This document shows positions 23,887 to 36,339 of a stretch of 64,000 nucleotides of DNA, piece after piece. The DNA lies in contig CP103023.1 in NCBI GenBank assembly GCA_024752435.1, positions 1,488,001 through 1,552,000 of the forward strand, written 5' to 3'. How positions within the stretch are numbered: the stretch's first letter is position 1; each line of letters begins with the position of its first letter. Made by a program: the position numbers and the translations under genes. Under the pieces are notes generated by a model. It searched no databases. It was not told the origin of the DNA and saw only the letters and a program-made list of their open reading frames with translations. The DNA is from Allantophomopsis cytisporea (lineage: Eukaryota > Ascomycota > Leotiomycetes > Phacidiales > Phacidiaceae).

Positions 23887-26800
23887 GCAGAATTCCTAAT
23901 TCAGTCCGGCGAACAACAACATACCGGCACCCTTTCGCCAGAAAACCCGGAATGAGAGTATCTGGTATTTTTTTGGTCTCGTGTTCTTCAGCTCTCGGCA
24001 TAGTAAACAAACGGCTATTCAAGCCTACCTCGAAAACAGAGCAAGACGTCCCCTCCCCACACAGGAATTAGGGTTCATGGCTTTCGCACGTATTCCATAA
24101 AGTTACCAGACATATTCCAACAATCAGCCATGCCCGACCCTGAACTCACAATCCCATCCGAACGCCAGCCGGTAGGCGGCGCTACTCCAAGATGGCGAGA
24201 GGCAGAAGCGGGATTGGCGAATGTGGGGGATCTGGAGATCTGGGGATCTGATGACGGACATGACGGCGGAGGCACATATGGCAGAGCTCAACTGTAGACC
24301 ATCCTCCGCCACGAACCAACCGTCTCTCTGAGCTCGAGCTCTCCCAAACAGCGGATGCTCGAAAAGAATTCACACTGACGATGTTGGATGTGGTGAGTCA
24401 AAGCTTGGGGGATATTCTCTTTTCCATTGAGATCAGGCGCCTGTCGATCTTTTGAGTCAGTGACAGCTTGGTAGCTCTCTTCCTTGCCTTGTTGCTTTGA
24501 TCCTTTTTGCCTGGCACTCCGGGCTTAGAGCCATGGTCTAATGTTTGGCGCTTGGGCCTACTTTGCTTCCATGGACGAGAGCTTCTTGAAAGTCTTTTGT
24601 TTGTTTTGCAGCTTGGCGATGGTGAAGTACTGCATGATGATCGTGGGCATGACGGATTCTGTTTCTTCACAGAGGAGCGGATGACTGAGTACCGGCAGTA
24701 GTGTAGCGGGCCAAAGATCCTGTGTGAATCATAATCTGCTGCGATCGCAGGAAAATACTCTGTTGGGGATTTTTATGTACAAACATACTAACTATTTGCT
24801 GTAGTTTCAGTCGGGCGATGCATTCTGTTGCATGTGGAATCTCATGAGGTGTCAAGTGTGGTCAAAAGAGATGCTACTTTCTTCACATGCCCACAGCTCT
24901 ACTCTGTTATTTGTGGAAAGGTAATCATGAAAAAGCACCTTATACTCTGCGCGCGTCTTTAAGTCCTTCCTCCCCTTCCTTTCTTCCACTCGACTTACTG
25001 GATCTCTTGATATCTCACCATGAACTATCGATGCCATCACCATTCAATACAAAGTTTTCTCCTTCCCCCCGGATAATAGTCCAAGTCTCATTCGGGAACT
25101 TATGTGCGACAACACCCGAAACGGCCTTCCTACCCAATGCGAAGTATTTAGGGTCTGGATAATTGTAAATGGATTCCATTCAATTGGTTTCCAATTTCAT
25201 CATTCATACCGCCATACCTGTTGATTTACCCCATGCGTGCCATGATACCAAGATTGATGATTCCGCAGGTCCGGCATACTTTCTACCGAAGATCCAGGAA
25301 TGCTACTGTAGATCTTTCCGTTATGACAACTGACAGAACTATATGCGACTTCTACTAATTATTCCGGATCATAATATCGGAGCCGGAGTACAGGATGTGT
25401 GTGTGCCTTCGTACGACAACTTCCCGATAGTTCCTCGTGTCGGGGTGCAACACCACCAACAGGAAGAGCACGGATAAAATCCCCCGCTCCATCAATCTTT
25501 TGACGTGGAGATGAGGGGAAAAGGTAGCTCAGCCCGACTCGTTGGCTTTTGATACTTCTTCAACTGCATATTGACACCGAGAGACTGGTTTGGCGAACCT
25601 TTCGTGCCTTTGTATTTGCACAATACATCTGCAGGGCTCAACAGTAAGTAACTAACTCGTGCATCTTGTCGCCTACAGAGATCCATGGTGATACCAATGA
25701 TTCACAAGCACGAGGTACTCCGTAAATTAGCCTCGTGGCTTTTCTGATATTCCCCTGCTCTTCAGCTAAGGGAGAAGGATAGACATCAAGGCACGTCCTT
25801 CATTCATCGTACCAGAGCAGAAGCCGTGTCAAACCCGCATTTCTTCACCACGATGCATGAACATCCAGCTTCAGCTCCGGTGCCGAAAGCCGCATAAAGC
25901 ATCCAGCCTACAAGTACAGAATATGCCTAAATGACCATTCATACATATTCATTCATACATCTCGTCATATTATCAGATCTGATCTGATCAGATATACCAA
26001 TTTCCTCAATGTGAAACGATAACACTGACGCGCAAACCCATCGATTACTCACCTGACTTATCATTTCCACCAATTCTGCGATGCGAATACCAGAACAAAC
26101 AGATGTCTCTGCTATCAGAAAGATTCATGATCATCAAGCTCCAGCGTATCTTCCCCTCAACCCTCCAATACATACTTTCACACCCAAAAAGTCAGCGGGA
26201 ATAAACCCCCCCTGGCCCGCGAGATTGAAAACAGGCCAATCTTGTGTTGAGTTCCGCTCAATATCACCCGCGAACCCAAAACAATCTCGACGACCCAAAC
26301 TCTCGGATCCGGACCCTGTCCGCCATTCAAACCCTCCACCCCTCCTTCCCGGACCCCCGTCGTCATCCATATAAGGATAGGAGCAATGGGGACTCTTGAG
26401 TACGCAATAATTGTAATTTGGCCCGGGGAGAACATATTTGCATACCCACATCCATCCTAGACGTTAACATCCCCGCCACTCGCGTCTTCCTGCCCATACG
26501 GAGATGTGACGAAGAAATCACCTTGATGCTTTCGTGAAAATGGATATGTCAATGATCACATGGAAGATGGCAGTACAGATGGTTACGTATAGATTTTCAA
26601 GTGAAAGGAACCGGCCGGTGGGCAGTGTTACTTCGATGCACACAATCGTGTGTGTGTGCGCGTACATTTTGCGTTTCAGGTTGTAGGAGGATGTGATGGG
26701 TTAGATATTATCCGTACGAACGAACAGCTTGGTCTGAGCTAGAATCACTTGAAGGGGGCCAACAGCCGATATCCGCTGCGATGGACAGGCAGATTTCGCT

Positions 26801-27250
26801 TCGGGGCCTACCTATGATATGTCGGATCTTTTGGAGTTGGAAAAGTCAAGATGCGACGGCTGACTCCATTCAGACACGTATTGTGCAGATTCCTTATAAT
26901 GAATGATATCAGTACAATGTGTACATATGATTTGTGACGTGTGCTCTGCCGATTTCGTTGGAATGTGGCAATTGAGCTGTGTAATAATGTAGTGAGTATT
27001 TTGAGCACAATCGTACGTTTTTGTGTAGTAACACTTTATTTAATACAGAGGGCTGAGGAGAGGGTAGCTGAGATGACGCTACCTTGTGTCGATGATTATT
27101 TTCCACGAAGTAAATGTCTGTTTTGTGTTCCCTGTTAAGTTCATCATTTCGTTCCATGGGTGTACATGGAAGAGTTCATTCCATAAATGTCATTATATTT
27201 GATGGTATTTATTTGGTTTCTTATTTCTTAATTCTTATTTTTAATTTATA

Positions 27251-27280
27251 TTATATTATTATTATTATTATTATTATTAT
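27251..27280. repeat. (TTA)n microsatellite
   Basis: About nine ATT units in an AT-rich local context. Confidence 0.88.
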
Positions 27281-28354
27281 TGAAATTCGAACTTGTTCTG
27301 ATATTATCAACATGGGAAGAATACGTTTAACAGATTGTAAACCTACGTAAGAGCTAAGAGAATAACCGTTTTCCTAAAATACTACCAGCATCATGATTTA
27401 CACCAAAAATATCCCCGAAACCCCACGAAGCTTGACCCATAGGATACATACATACATACGCATTCTAGCACAAAGCAAGCAAGTATAGGTCTCAAAATCA
27501 TTGCAGCGGCAAGACAGTAAGAGATGAAGAGCCTGAGTAACACGGCCCGATGAACAGACGGCCAGAATAGCTGGAACATCCAGACAATGCACTCAGGTAA
27601 AACCTACAGGATCTAGCCGGTGACAATTGAGTCACGAAGCAAAAGCTGCGGCGAAAAGTGTGCGCAATCACGAGAACGGAACCAACCCCGTCAACAAAGG
27701 CATGGTGGCATGAAAATCCACCTGTTCACATGATCAAGGAATTCACATGACCGACAAAGGATGCCCAAGACCCGGTATCCGAGGAAGATTGCAGGTCTAT
27801 CGTGAGGATCCATACACTGCCATGAGCTGTTTGTTGTCTCAGCATCGCTCTGGAAGCTCATCTCATCTCCATTGGAAGCGCAGCCTCTCTCCGGTGGCAG
27901 AGGATTACAAGGTCAAAAGGGCCGATTAGCATTCTCTGAAAATGGATACCAGTCCGCGCACTTGGGAAGAAAAAATACCCTACTTGCCTCTCACATTGCC
28001 ATACCCTAAACACGCCCAAAGTCCAAGAAGGAACTTCCTCCTCCCCCACAATACAAAGCTAAGCGGTTTTCCCCGCGCGACTGCGCCAAAGATCATGGGA
28101 GTTCCCTAGCATGTCACTCGTTTGTCGACACAAGTCTCCTCCAAAGAAACACTTGTACCGACCGCACAGCAGGATTCATAGTATATCCCCTCCACACTTC
28201 GGTGTAGCTCGTTCCTTCGAGGACGCCAAAGAGCACGCAAGCACTTGACGAGATGGTGGTTCGGAAGGCGATAGCTGTTCGTTTGGCTCCTCGAAGTTCC
28301 GCCGAGGTTCCTACAATTTGACTCACAGCCCATCCCAATTCCACTTGAGCTTCT

Positions 28355-28394
28355 AAGCTTGTAAGCTTGTAAGCTTGTGAACTTGTGAGCTTGC
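28355..28394. repeat. AAGCTTGT octamer array
   Basis: About five units, the first three nearly perfect and the last two with GAACTTGT/GAGCTTGC variants. Each perfect unit contains a HindIII site. Confidence 0.8.
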
Positions 28395-31300
28395 AAGGAG
28401 AGCTTGCAATGATTGACAGGAAACGCAGGATGATCTGGGCCCTGGGCCTCTGTTGATCGCTCTTTGATTGCAGCGCCCTGACTTTGACATTTCTCCGAGG
28501 TTCTTGGTGCATTTCTCCGTGTTGCCGAGGGAGGGCCGAGAGACTTGACCATCGCATTCGTTTGTTCGTTCATTCATTCATTCATACACACACTGTGGGG
28601 AAAAGCTGGAGTCGCTACTGTACACTCTACTATCCCCCACGTGCGCCTCTGTGCGGGCTTTCACCCCATGGAGAAGGAACACTGGAGTAACAAACAAGCA
28701 AGCTAGCTAGCTACCTTAGCGAAGGGACATATTCGGCAGAAAGATTGGACTCATCCATCTATCTACCTACATAGCACGTACGTGACTGCAATCACCAACG
28801 CACATGAAAGATATGGAGGCTTCATCTTTTAACTCCGTGCAAAACTGCATGGTCACGATACCCTGAGAATTTGTATAGCTCAATCAAGACGGACTTAGCG
28901 TATCTATCAGCCATCACAGGGTCGTGCATCGAAGCATCCAGATATTCTTATCAAATGCTTAGCGTTCACGGTACGTACTCTCTACCTTCACAGAAGCGCT
29001 TTCGTTCGGCTCATATGCATGGAACTTCGACGCCCATTCCACGCTTCCAAATAGACTTTCATACCAGTCCAAGGAATCATGGCTTCTCCCAGCTGTCGTG
29101 AGTCTCTTCCATATCCTAGCAGTAGTAATCTAGATGATGGCTGCGCGTAAAGTGTAATCCATATGACATCAACGCATCGTGGACTTTTGCCCATCGCCTC
29201 AATGACGACGTTACATATGTGCTTCGTCTATGAATACCAAAGCGAGTGGATCTACGGTTGATCGCCGTTTACAGCCCTCGGTGATGGAGTATTTCGCATA
29301 TTTGAGTTGCAATTACAGCACTGATGTACAAAGGGTTGAATGCTTACTTTGTGGATTACGGAGCACCCTGCGCCTGGGTATCGTAGATCCTATACGCACG
29401 TAGGTGGATTCCAATGACCGAGTACGGTATCATTCCCTCTTGTGTGACGTTCGATGACGCTGAGATGATGGTTGTGCTGTGATGAGACTTTTCGTACCTT
29501 GCGATATGCGAGTGGGTTTCATTCTGACTACGACGTGTTGTAGCCACGAGTGAATCTGGGGTGAAAGATGGAGAGAGAGTGGGAACCTCGGGGAACGTCG
29601 ACGTGGGGTTCAGGGTATGTATTGCAGCACAATTTGTATGTACGTACCCCAAAAGACAAATAGAATACACCGTACATTCATTACATCCCGCATCCCACAC
29701 CCCACATCACCATCTGCATCAGCCCCCCCTAAAGCAATCCGTAAGATGAATCAATCCGGTACGCAGTAATACTTCTCATAATCTTCAATCCCACGACTAC
29801 CCAACACCAACTTCCACCCCATAACCACCACCAACCCACGTTCCCCTTCACGCCGAATAGCGGTGAGTCTCACTCCCAACTCCCCACGACGCACTCTCGC
29901 ACAGCGTGTGCACGCTGCCGCAAGAGGGTGTGACAGCAGCAGCGAGCAACAGCACAAACCCAGGAGTGTGGGCGGTGCGGCGGTGCCTCTCCTCCCAACA
30001 GACCCGACGCAGCGGTTCGCAACAGGCTGGGGGCCACAAACAGTAGGAGGCCGAGGTCATCCGCACTGGACGACAGGCCTGCTGTACAGGAACACGCACT
30101 TCTTATCAGGCCCTACATGCTGGATGTGTGTACTTGTACGAGGCAGACAGGGCTTGGGTGTGTTGCCCCCCACGAATGTGTAGCTGAGCGACGCTGTAAA
30201 TACACAGTAAGGGCTCTGAGGATCGTGGGTTACGTAAGATATGTTTACGAGATGGGTCCAGATTTGCGTTTGAGGTGGAATGGGTTGGAATGCTTTGGAC
30301 TCAGCTTAGTAGATGATGGTAATAGGTGCATGGGTAAGTTTGGATGAAGCTGTACAACGTAGTTGACTGTTGGTATGTACGAAGCGTGTAAAAATGTATT
30401 TGCATCTCCTTTTCTGGAGTAGGCAACACAGTCATTCGTCGCGAAAACCTGGATAGGTTCATATCACCGTTACAATAGTGACTTCAAGAATGGACTATAA
30501 TATGACAATGCAGTCGTGCAGGATCGTATATATTCTCTGTATCACCATATGAGCAATCCCTTTCGGCTGACCGCGCCGAATATCTGCATCGTGTTACCAC
30601 GAGACCAGTGTCCCTTATTCCACCCGAAGCTGCATACAGCCGCTGCTTTTCTTGGGATCCGTGGAGGCATGTATGCGATGAAGGCGCAGGACAGGCACGT
30701 CTCGTGCTGGTGCCCGTCACGCTGAATCCGAGGATGGTCTGCGTTTTTCTGTAATGTACATTATGCCTTGAGATGTAGATGGCGCCGGACGACTGGTTTG
30801 GGTACATGTGGGCGCATGCATGGGCCTTGTGTAACTGGACTCCGAGATGGAGATCTCAGGGTTCTTGGATGAGTATTGGCGAAGAGGGTGTCTTTATGAG
30901 ACGTGGAAAATGAATTTGGGAAGTAAGGCTTTCTGTGATACTTGGTGAAATGAACGGTCGACCGTCTGGGTATTTCAAGAGTGTTGAGATTTACCACATA
31001 GTTGCCGTTCAGTAAACAGCTTGTTAGGTAGGTATTCAAGTGATTCAGCCTTCAGAATGACTGATACGTTGAATGCTTCGCAGCTTTGAAGACCTCAGAG
31101 CCTCTAAGAAACTGAACCACTTGTATACTTGCAATTCATGCTCGCCATCAAGATATTTCCATATATGATGCGCAATTACTTACCAAATGCTGAGATATCG
31201 AAGATGCACATGTTGAGTTGACCCAGGTCCAAATAATGCGTGATTCTTGATCGATTGTAGCTAATAAGTTATCTCAAAGCTCTTGTGATATGTTAGTGTC

Positions 31301-31427
31301 TGTATGTTAGTTGAGCTCAGGGCCCAGTATAGCAAAACAATGATGAAAATCCAAGCATCTCAAACAGATCTGAGCAAGTCCAGCATCAGCCTGATTTCCG
31401 ATTACCGTGCTCCTCATGTTTTCCTTG

Positions 31428-33573
31428 TCAACTGGTTATCTTGGACGTCTGCTCTTCCACCAACCCTTCAGTCAAGACTCTCAACGTGTGTCGAATCTCC
31501 TCCCAATCTGTGTCCCTCACATTCATAATGTTCAACACCCAGTTCTTCTCCCTTATGTCCCTCTTCATTTTACCAACAGCTCTCAACATCTTCCCCTGAC
31601 CCTCTTGTCCAACAAAAACGATACTTTCAGCATTGACGAGCTCACCAGATTTGTAGTTTTCCAGTAATCCACTGAGAATCGGAGACTTGTCAAAAAAGAT
31701 ATCTCGAAACTGGAAATGCTGTTTAGTTGTGCCTCCTTCACGAGAAGAGTAGACTACTCGGCCAAACACCTCGAAGATGGCGTCTTGCTTCTCCACATCA
31801 CATACCCCAGCTGTCCGTATAGCCTCTCCTATTCGAAAACAGGTCCGGAACACAAGGGAGGAAGTTAGACCAGGAATTGGAGATCGATCTCGAACCTTTG
31901 ATGGAAACGGAGGCCTCACGAACGGTTTCATTGGCAGATACAAGTGTGCTTCATCGAGCCTGATCCATGATGGTAGAGACTGGCCACTAGAAGACGTGGT
32001 GTTAATACTGTCCCCAGGAAGTTGGAAGGATGGTGGGAGGTCGAAATCACTACTGATGGTTTCAGAGCCGGAGTAATTGCGAAGAACTGGACTGTTGTGA
32101 AGACTTGAGTTCATCTGATATGTTAGTTCATCCTCTTGTCCCGACCTGTTCTGCAATAAATCTCTTGGAGATCGCCATAATGCCTCATCCTGGTCATCAA
32201 TACCATCAGATGTGAGAATATTCTGGTTTGATATGTCAATTCCACCAAAGGATTCACTAGATATGACAGTACTCGATATACCTGGCTCTGAAGCTGTCGA
32301 TGGCATCTTTGAGCAAGAATATTGGCGACTGCTGTCGTAGAAACCTCTATCACAAGAATTGGCGGAAGAATGACAATGTTCGCTTGAGTATGGATGAAAG
32401 ATTTTGGTCACACCCTCAGAGAGAGGTGGTAGATTCCGCATTTCTTCGTCATCATTATCTTCATCCTCCAGAGGAGGCTGCTCGCAAGGTGGCGAACGAG
32501 CCTCTACTTGGGATGCAAGTGTAAGAAAATCGTCGTCGTCCAAATCATTGTCAAATTCATCACTGGAATGAGAGTCTAAGTTGGTCTGGTTTTGTACTGG
32601 TACGTGCTCTACATAGAATAGTGGCAACTCCTTATTGCTAACGTGTTGAATGATCATCCGTTTGGACGAAGTCTTATTTTCTGCTAGTTGAGATGGTATT
32701 TCACGATAACGAAAGCTCGCAAGCTTGGCTAACGTGGTCTGGGACACCCTGCCTGGTAATGATTTGACCTTGTTTTCGGTGGTGACTATGCCACGATGCA
32801 GACTGGCTGTTGTGGGTCTGTGGGATTCCTTGATAGTTCCAGATAAATGAAGGCTAGTCTTTTGTATCGGGATATTGCTGAAAAGACTAGTCTGACTTGA
32901 CACTTGTAGACTATTCCCCGACGACTTTTTCCCTCTTAGTTTGAATGAGATCCTCTTTTTGGTCGGAGATCTTTGGCCGGTGTTGATGATACCAGAATCT
33001 GTCGTGTTCTTTTCAATATCACATGCTTGGTTTCTCTCTTGCGATCCAGTATGCTGTTTTGTCATTACTGTGTCAGATGTACAACCTTTGCGTTTTAGAG
33101 TTGGCTGTGATCTAGACTTATGCTCAGGTTCAGGTTCAGACTCATACTCAATCTCTGACTCTGACGTATCGAAAGTGTCATGTAGATGACCAAGTTGGGA
33201 AGTATCAGGTATAGGTGTGTGACTGCGCAGAAGTACAGATTGTGGGCGAAAGGATTCGGATACAGCATTAATGGGAGTAAAGGATGTTGTTGGTATTTGT
33301 GCTTCTAAGATATCCTCATTGTTCCTGTATATAAATTATATTAGTGAAACTCGATATCAGTCTTTGATATGGGATATAGAACAAGGAAAGAGGACAAGCT
33401 TGATAGCTTTGAACAAACCAATTAGGCATAAATTAGAATTTTCAATCAACCATTAATCAGAGATAAGTACACCATGCCAATGAGCCAGACATCCTGAGAA
33501 ATTACGGTTCTTACCTGTGGCTCAGTCCATCTGCGTTTCCCTCCTCAAATTCCCGCCCACGATAGGCCGACAT
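31428..33573 (-). CDS. conserved fungal hypothetical protein
   Basis: Two exons, complement(31428-33324, 33515-33573), give 651 aa. The first exon is 59 nt and encodes MSAYRGREFEEGNADGLSH; the 190-nt intron has a GTAAGAA donor and a CAG acceptor, and phase matches. The N-terminal two thirds are Ser/Thr-, Asp- and Glu-rich and look disordered, with an ESEPEPEHKS repeat and a basic stretch (SPTKKRISFKLRGKK) that could be a nuclear localisation signal. The last ~150 residues form a compact, conserved-looking domain starting IPGLTSSLVFRTCFRIGEA and continuing with FEVFGRVV and KQHFQFRDIFFDKSP, then GKMKRD near the end. I recognise this block as one seen in uncharacterised fungal proteins but cannot name a family; a small beta-barrel (OB-like) fold is a guess. 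It is transcribed divergently from LSB5. Confidence 0.8.
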
Positions 33574-34207
33574 GGTTCAGACTTCTCTCTTACTTCTCTC
33601 ACAACTCTCCGCCTGGAATTGAAATACGTAAAACTGTATGTTGCTCAGGACACTCCTAGTAGTTCAAGAAAATGATAAAAGGTATCGGTGATAAATCCTT
33701 GAATTCGTGAGTGAATGGTCATGCTCGTTGTCGAAATTATGGAGGGGTAAGTCTGCAAGGCTGATACTGGCACCACCAGGCTGTCGGCAATTGAACGATG
33801 TCATACCGCCCTGATTGGGTACCTGAGCTATGCTGATCACATGCCCACTGTTTTGTTGTCACGATACTCTACTCTACTCCACAGGGGAAAGTGCTCAGTG
33901 CACAGAAAAGCTCTTCATTTCTTATACATCTTTCTTTCTTTGAATCTCCTCGCAATAGGTATTCGAAGTTGTTCTTTTAGCTTCTTTATCATCGTGATTA
34001 GGGTGCATTCTTATCGGTCAGTCGTTCTCTCCCCCACTTCCGCTATGCCCTCCAATTTGCAATCTTCTCGACTATGACGTTACGACTTGGGATAGATGCT
34101 TGCTTTCCTATTATGCATTTGTCTTGAGGATTCTACTTACTCAGTACAGTTCTGATCACGCTGAGACTTCAGCCACGTGAGGGGTGCGTGTTCGTAATCG
34201 AACCACC
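33574..34207. promoter_or_regulatory. divergent intergenic region between the hypothetical gene and LSB5
   Basis: 634 bp separate two divergent start codons, so this should hold both promoters. I see C/T-rich stretches on the LSB5 side (33920-34045) but no motif I can name with confidence. Confidence 0.5.
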
Positions 34208-35821
34208 ATGTTCAGCTCTGTACGTACATATTCACTATCATTCTTCCTGGGTGTATTTTATCATGTGATGGTTGGCTCATCAAACTCTATCTGTTGCTTT
34301 GGAGACTACCTTCTGCTTCTCGGGATGTCTTGGGTGCTCTGTTTCTGTCTGCTATGTGAATGAAATGGAAATCTTTGACTGATATCAATAATATAGAAAA
34401 AACCGTATTCATCGGTGACGGTCGCCATTGAAAGACTCACCAGTGAGCAATACGAAGGCGATGATTTGAGTGGAATTCCAGACCTTGTAGAGGCTATCAA
34501 GATTCAGGCCACTGGTCCCACCGAGGCTGCTCGAGCAATTCGCAAGAAGCTGAAGTATGGAAATGTTCACCGTCAACTTCGAGCTCTTGTGGTTCTCGAT
34601 GGCCTGATTCAGAACGCCGGATCACGTTTCCAACGTACATTTGCTGATGAGCCGTTGCTTGAACGTCTACGTGTTTGTGGAACATCAGATTTATCAGATC
34701 CTCAAGTCAAGAAGAAGTGCAAAGAGCTCTTCGGTGCATGGAGTGTCGAGTATAAGAAGACTCCTGGTTTGGAACGTATCTCAGGCCTTTACAGGGTATA
34801 TCAACCAAGCTTTGCGGGATTTGAGATATGATCTAATGATTTCTAGGAATTGCCGAAGAGAAAACAACCTGTGACCCAGCAGCAGTCTAAGGTACTGCGC
34901 GAAACAGAGGAAGATCCGTTTGGTGACGACGAGGATGAAGAAGAAAGACGCTCATCTCCGCCAACAAATTCGAGCTCTTCCAAATCGCCTCCACCAGCTG
35001 CCAACAGACCACTTTCGCTGGCCAATACATCTCAATCGACGAGTTATGTTGGGCCTCACAAGAAAAGCAAGGATAAGGACAAGAGCAAGAAGAAACGAAA
35101 GCCATTTAACCTTGAAGCCGAGAAGGAGCGTATGAAATCCGTAATCGCTGAATCTGCTGTCGCCTCGACCAATCTGTTGAATGCTTTGCAATTCATCAAT
35201 CGTGAACATCAGCGAGTATCTGAGAACAAGGAGGCTGTAAACCGTTTTGAGACGTGTAAACTCCTGAGGCGGCAAATTTTGAGATATGTAAGTCTTGTAG
35301 ATCCAAACACTAAGAAGCTCCATCTGACAGGGACGGCAGATTCACCACGTCGAATCGGAGCAATGGCTTGGTGGCCTCATTCACGCCAATGATGAACTTG
35401 TTACGGCTCTTATGACGTTTGAACAACTTGACACCTCAATTGACGCCGATAGCGACTCTGAAGATGAGATGGCTCACCAAGCCCATCTATACCATAGTAG
35501 GTCTATTGGAATGCCCATAACCTGTCAGGACTAACACATATAGTGGCTACTGCTGCCAACAAAGGGAAGGAGAATGAAAGCCCTTCATCTCCACCACCCG
35601 TGGCTCCTCCTCCTCAACCTGCCCGTCGACCTATCCCACCACCTCCTGTAGAACCCGAGGAAGAGAGCGAGATCGAAGAGGACGAAAATGATCCATTTGC
35701 AGACCGTAACGAAGTTTCTACTCCAGGAGTTGAGAAGGGAGAGCCAACATGGTAAGCCTTGGAATGTTTGCAACAACTTGCGTGGATTGCTGACTCAATG
35801 ATCAATAGGAAAGTTGTATAA
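34208..35821 (+). CDS. LSB5: LSB5 endocytic adaptor (VHS and GAT-like)
   Basis: Six exons (34208-34219, 34397-34795, 34847-35287, 35340-35496, 35544-35751, 35809-35821) sum to 1230 nt, 409 aa. The first exon is only four codons (MFSS) and splices to KKPYSSVTVAIERLTSEQY, the typical start of fungal Lsb5. Residues ~10-145 form the VHS domain (GNVHRQLRALVVLDGLIQNAG). A basic, Ser/Pro-rich linker follows, then a GAT-like helical region (EKERMKSVIAESAVASTNLL to WLGGLIHANDELVTAL) and a Pro-rich tail ending in an acidic segment and EPTWKVV. There are DPF-type motifs (EEDPFGDD, ENDPFADR) in place of yeast NPF motifs. Lsb5 binds Las17/Sla1, Arf3 and ubiquitin and links endocytosis to cortical actin; this is known from yeast. 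The splice model rests on exact phase agreement at all five introns. Confidence 0.93.
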
Positions 35822-36339
35822 ATTCTGATAGTGATAGCTAGTTCGATTGTTGGGAGTTCGTCAATAAGCATCCACTGCGTGTTCTATCTCTGAGCGACTG
35901 TGTGAACATGAAGCGTAGCACTTTATAATTTCTCCTTAGCAATACTACTCGGGTGCAATTGCGTGAAGCTCATCTTTAATGAGCACTTTTTTCATAGTGT
36001 TACTCATATCTAAATGCACTCCGAAGTGAAGTCGAGAGCTAAGTGTAAGGCTGTGAGGCTAAGAATCTCGGACTACACAAGGGCCCGAAATGTCCGGGGA
36101 GGCTTCACGAAAGCCGATGATGACTCCCGCCTCCACAACAAACCCCACCATCTAATGATAGACAACAGTCCTACGTATGCCCGTGAATCTTTCAAAAGAA
36201 ATGGTGTTCCCTCTTTCAAGCTTTCTTCTATTATCAAAAATCACAGAATAGCCCAGCCCAATTCACCATTCAATTGACCAACTTTCAGAACTGAAAAACA
36301 TATTTTATTATTACTATATTCTATTCGAAATCCGACAAC
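35822..36339. other. intergenic, nothing recognised
   Basis: 518 bp between the LSB5 stop and the next start. It should contain the LSB5 terminator and the promoter of the 117-aa gene. No repeat or motif stands out. Confidence 0.5.

Larger units (their letters stand above)
13678..31427. other. gene desert of about 17.7 kb
   Basis: I find no supportable gene, tRNA or 5S rRNA on either strand. Open frames of 60-155 codons exist but none has a recognisable domain, and most overlap frames on the opposite strand. The DNA is not obviously AT-rich. It is crowded with simple repeats (GTAT, GTA, TTA, CACAAC, CAGGCT, GACGA, AAGCTTGT and others), G-runs (16.55-16.9 kb), three copies of TACGGAGT or its complement (16525, 19463, 25717) and overlapping 12-bp palindromes at 25972-25993. 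Intron-like signals occur (for example a GTAAGTA donor near 20610), so spliced noncoding transcripts or a gene with very short exons remain possible. In filamentous fungi such long intergenic stretches often flank regulatory genes, which fits the neighbour at 11716-13677. Confidence 0.6.

Noticed and set aside
24130..24297. 55-codon plus-strand frame MPDPELTIPSERQPVGGATP... in the desert
   Set aside because: The composition is acceptable but no domain, splice context or neighbour supports it; frames of this length are expected by chance here.
24398..24670. 90-codon minus-strand Lys/Arg/Ser-rich frame
   Set aside because: Resembles a basic nuclear segment, but no exon partners or conserved motif were found.
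13678..31427. tRNA, 5S rRNA or CRISPR-like arrays in the desert
   Set aside because: I looked for B-box type GTTCGANNCC cores with matching A-boxes and for spaced direct repeats, and saw none; the tandem arrays have no unique spacers.
3493..31427. RIP-degraded transposon as the explanation for the desert
   Set aside because: The sequence is not AT-rich and no transposase or reverse transcriptase remnants are visible.
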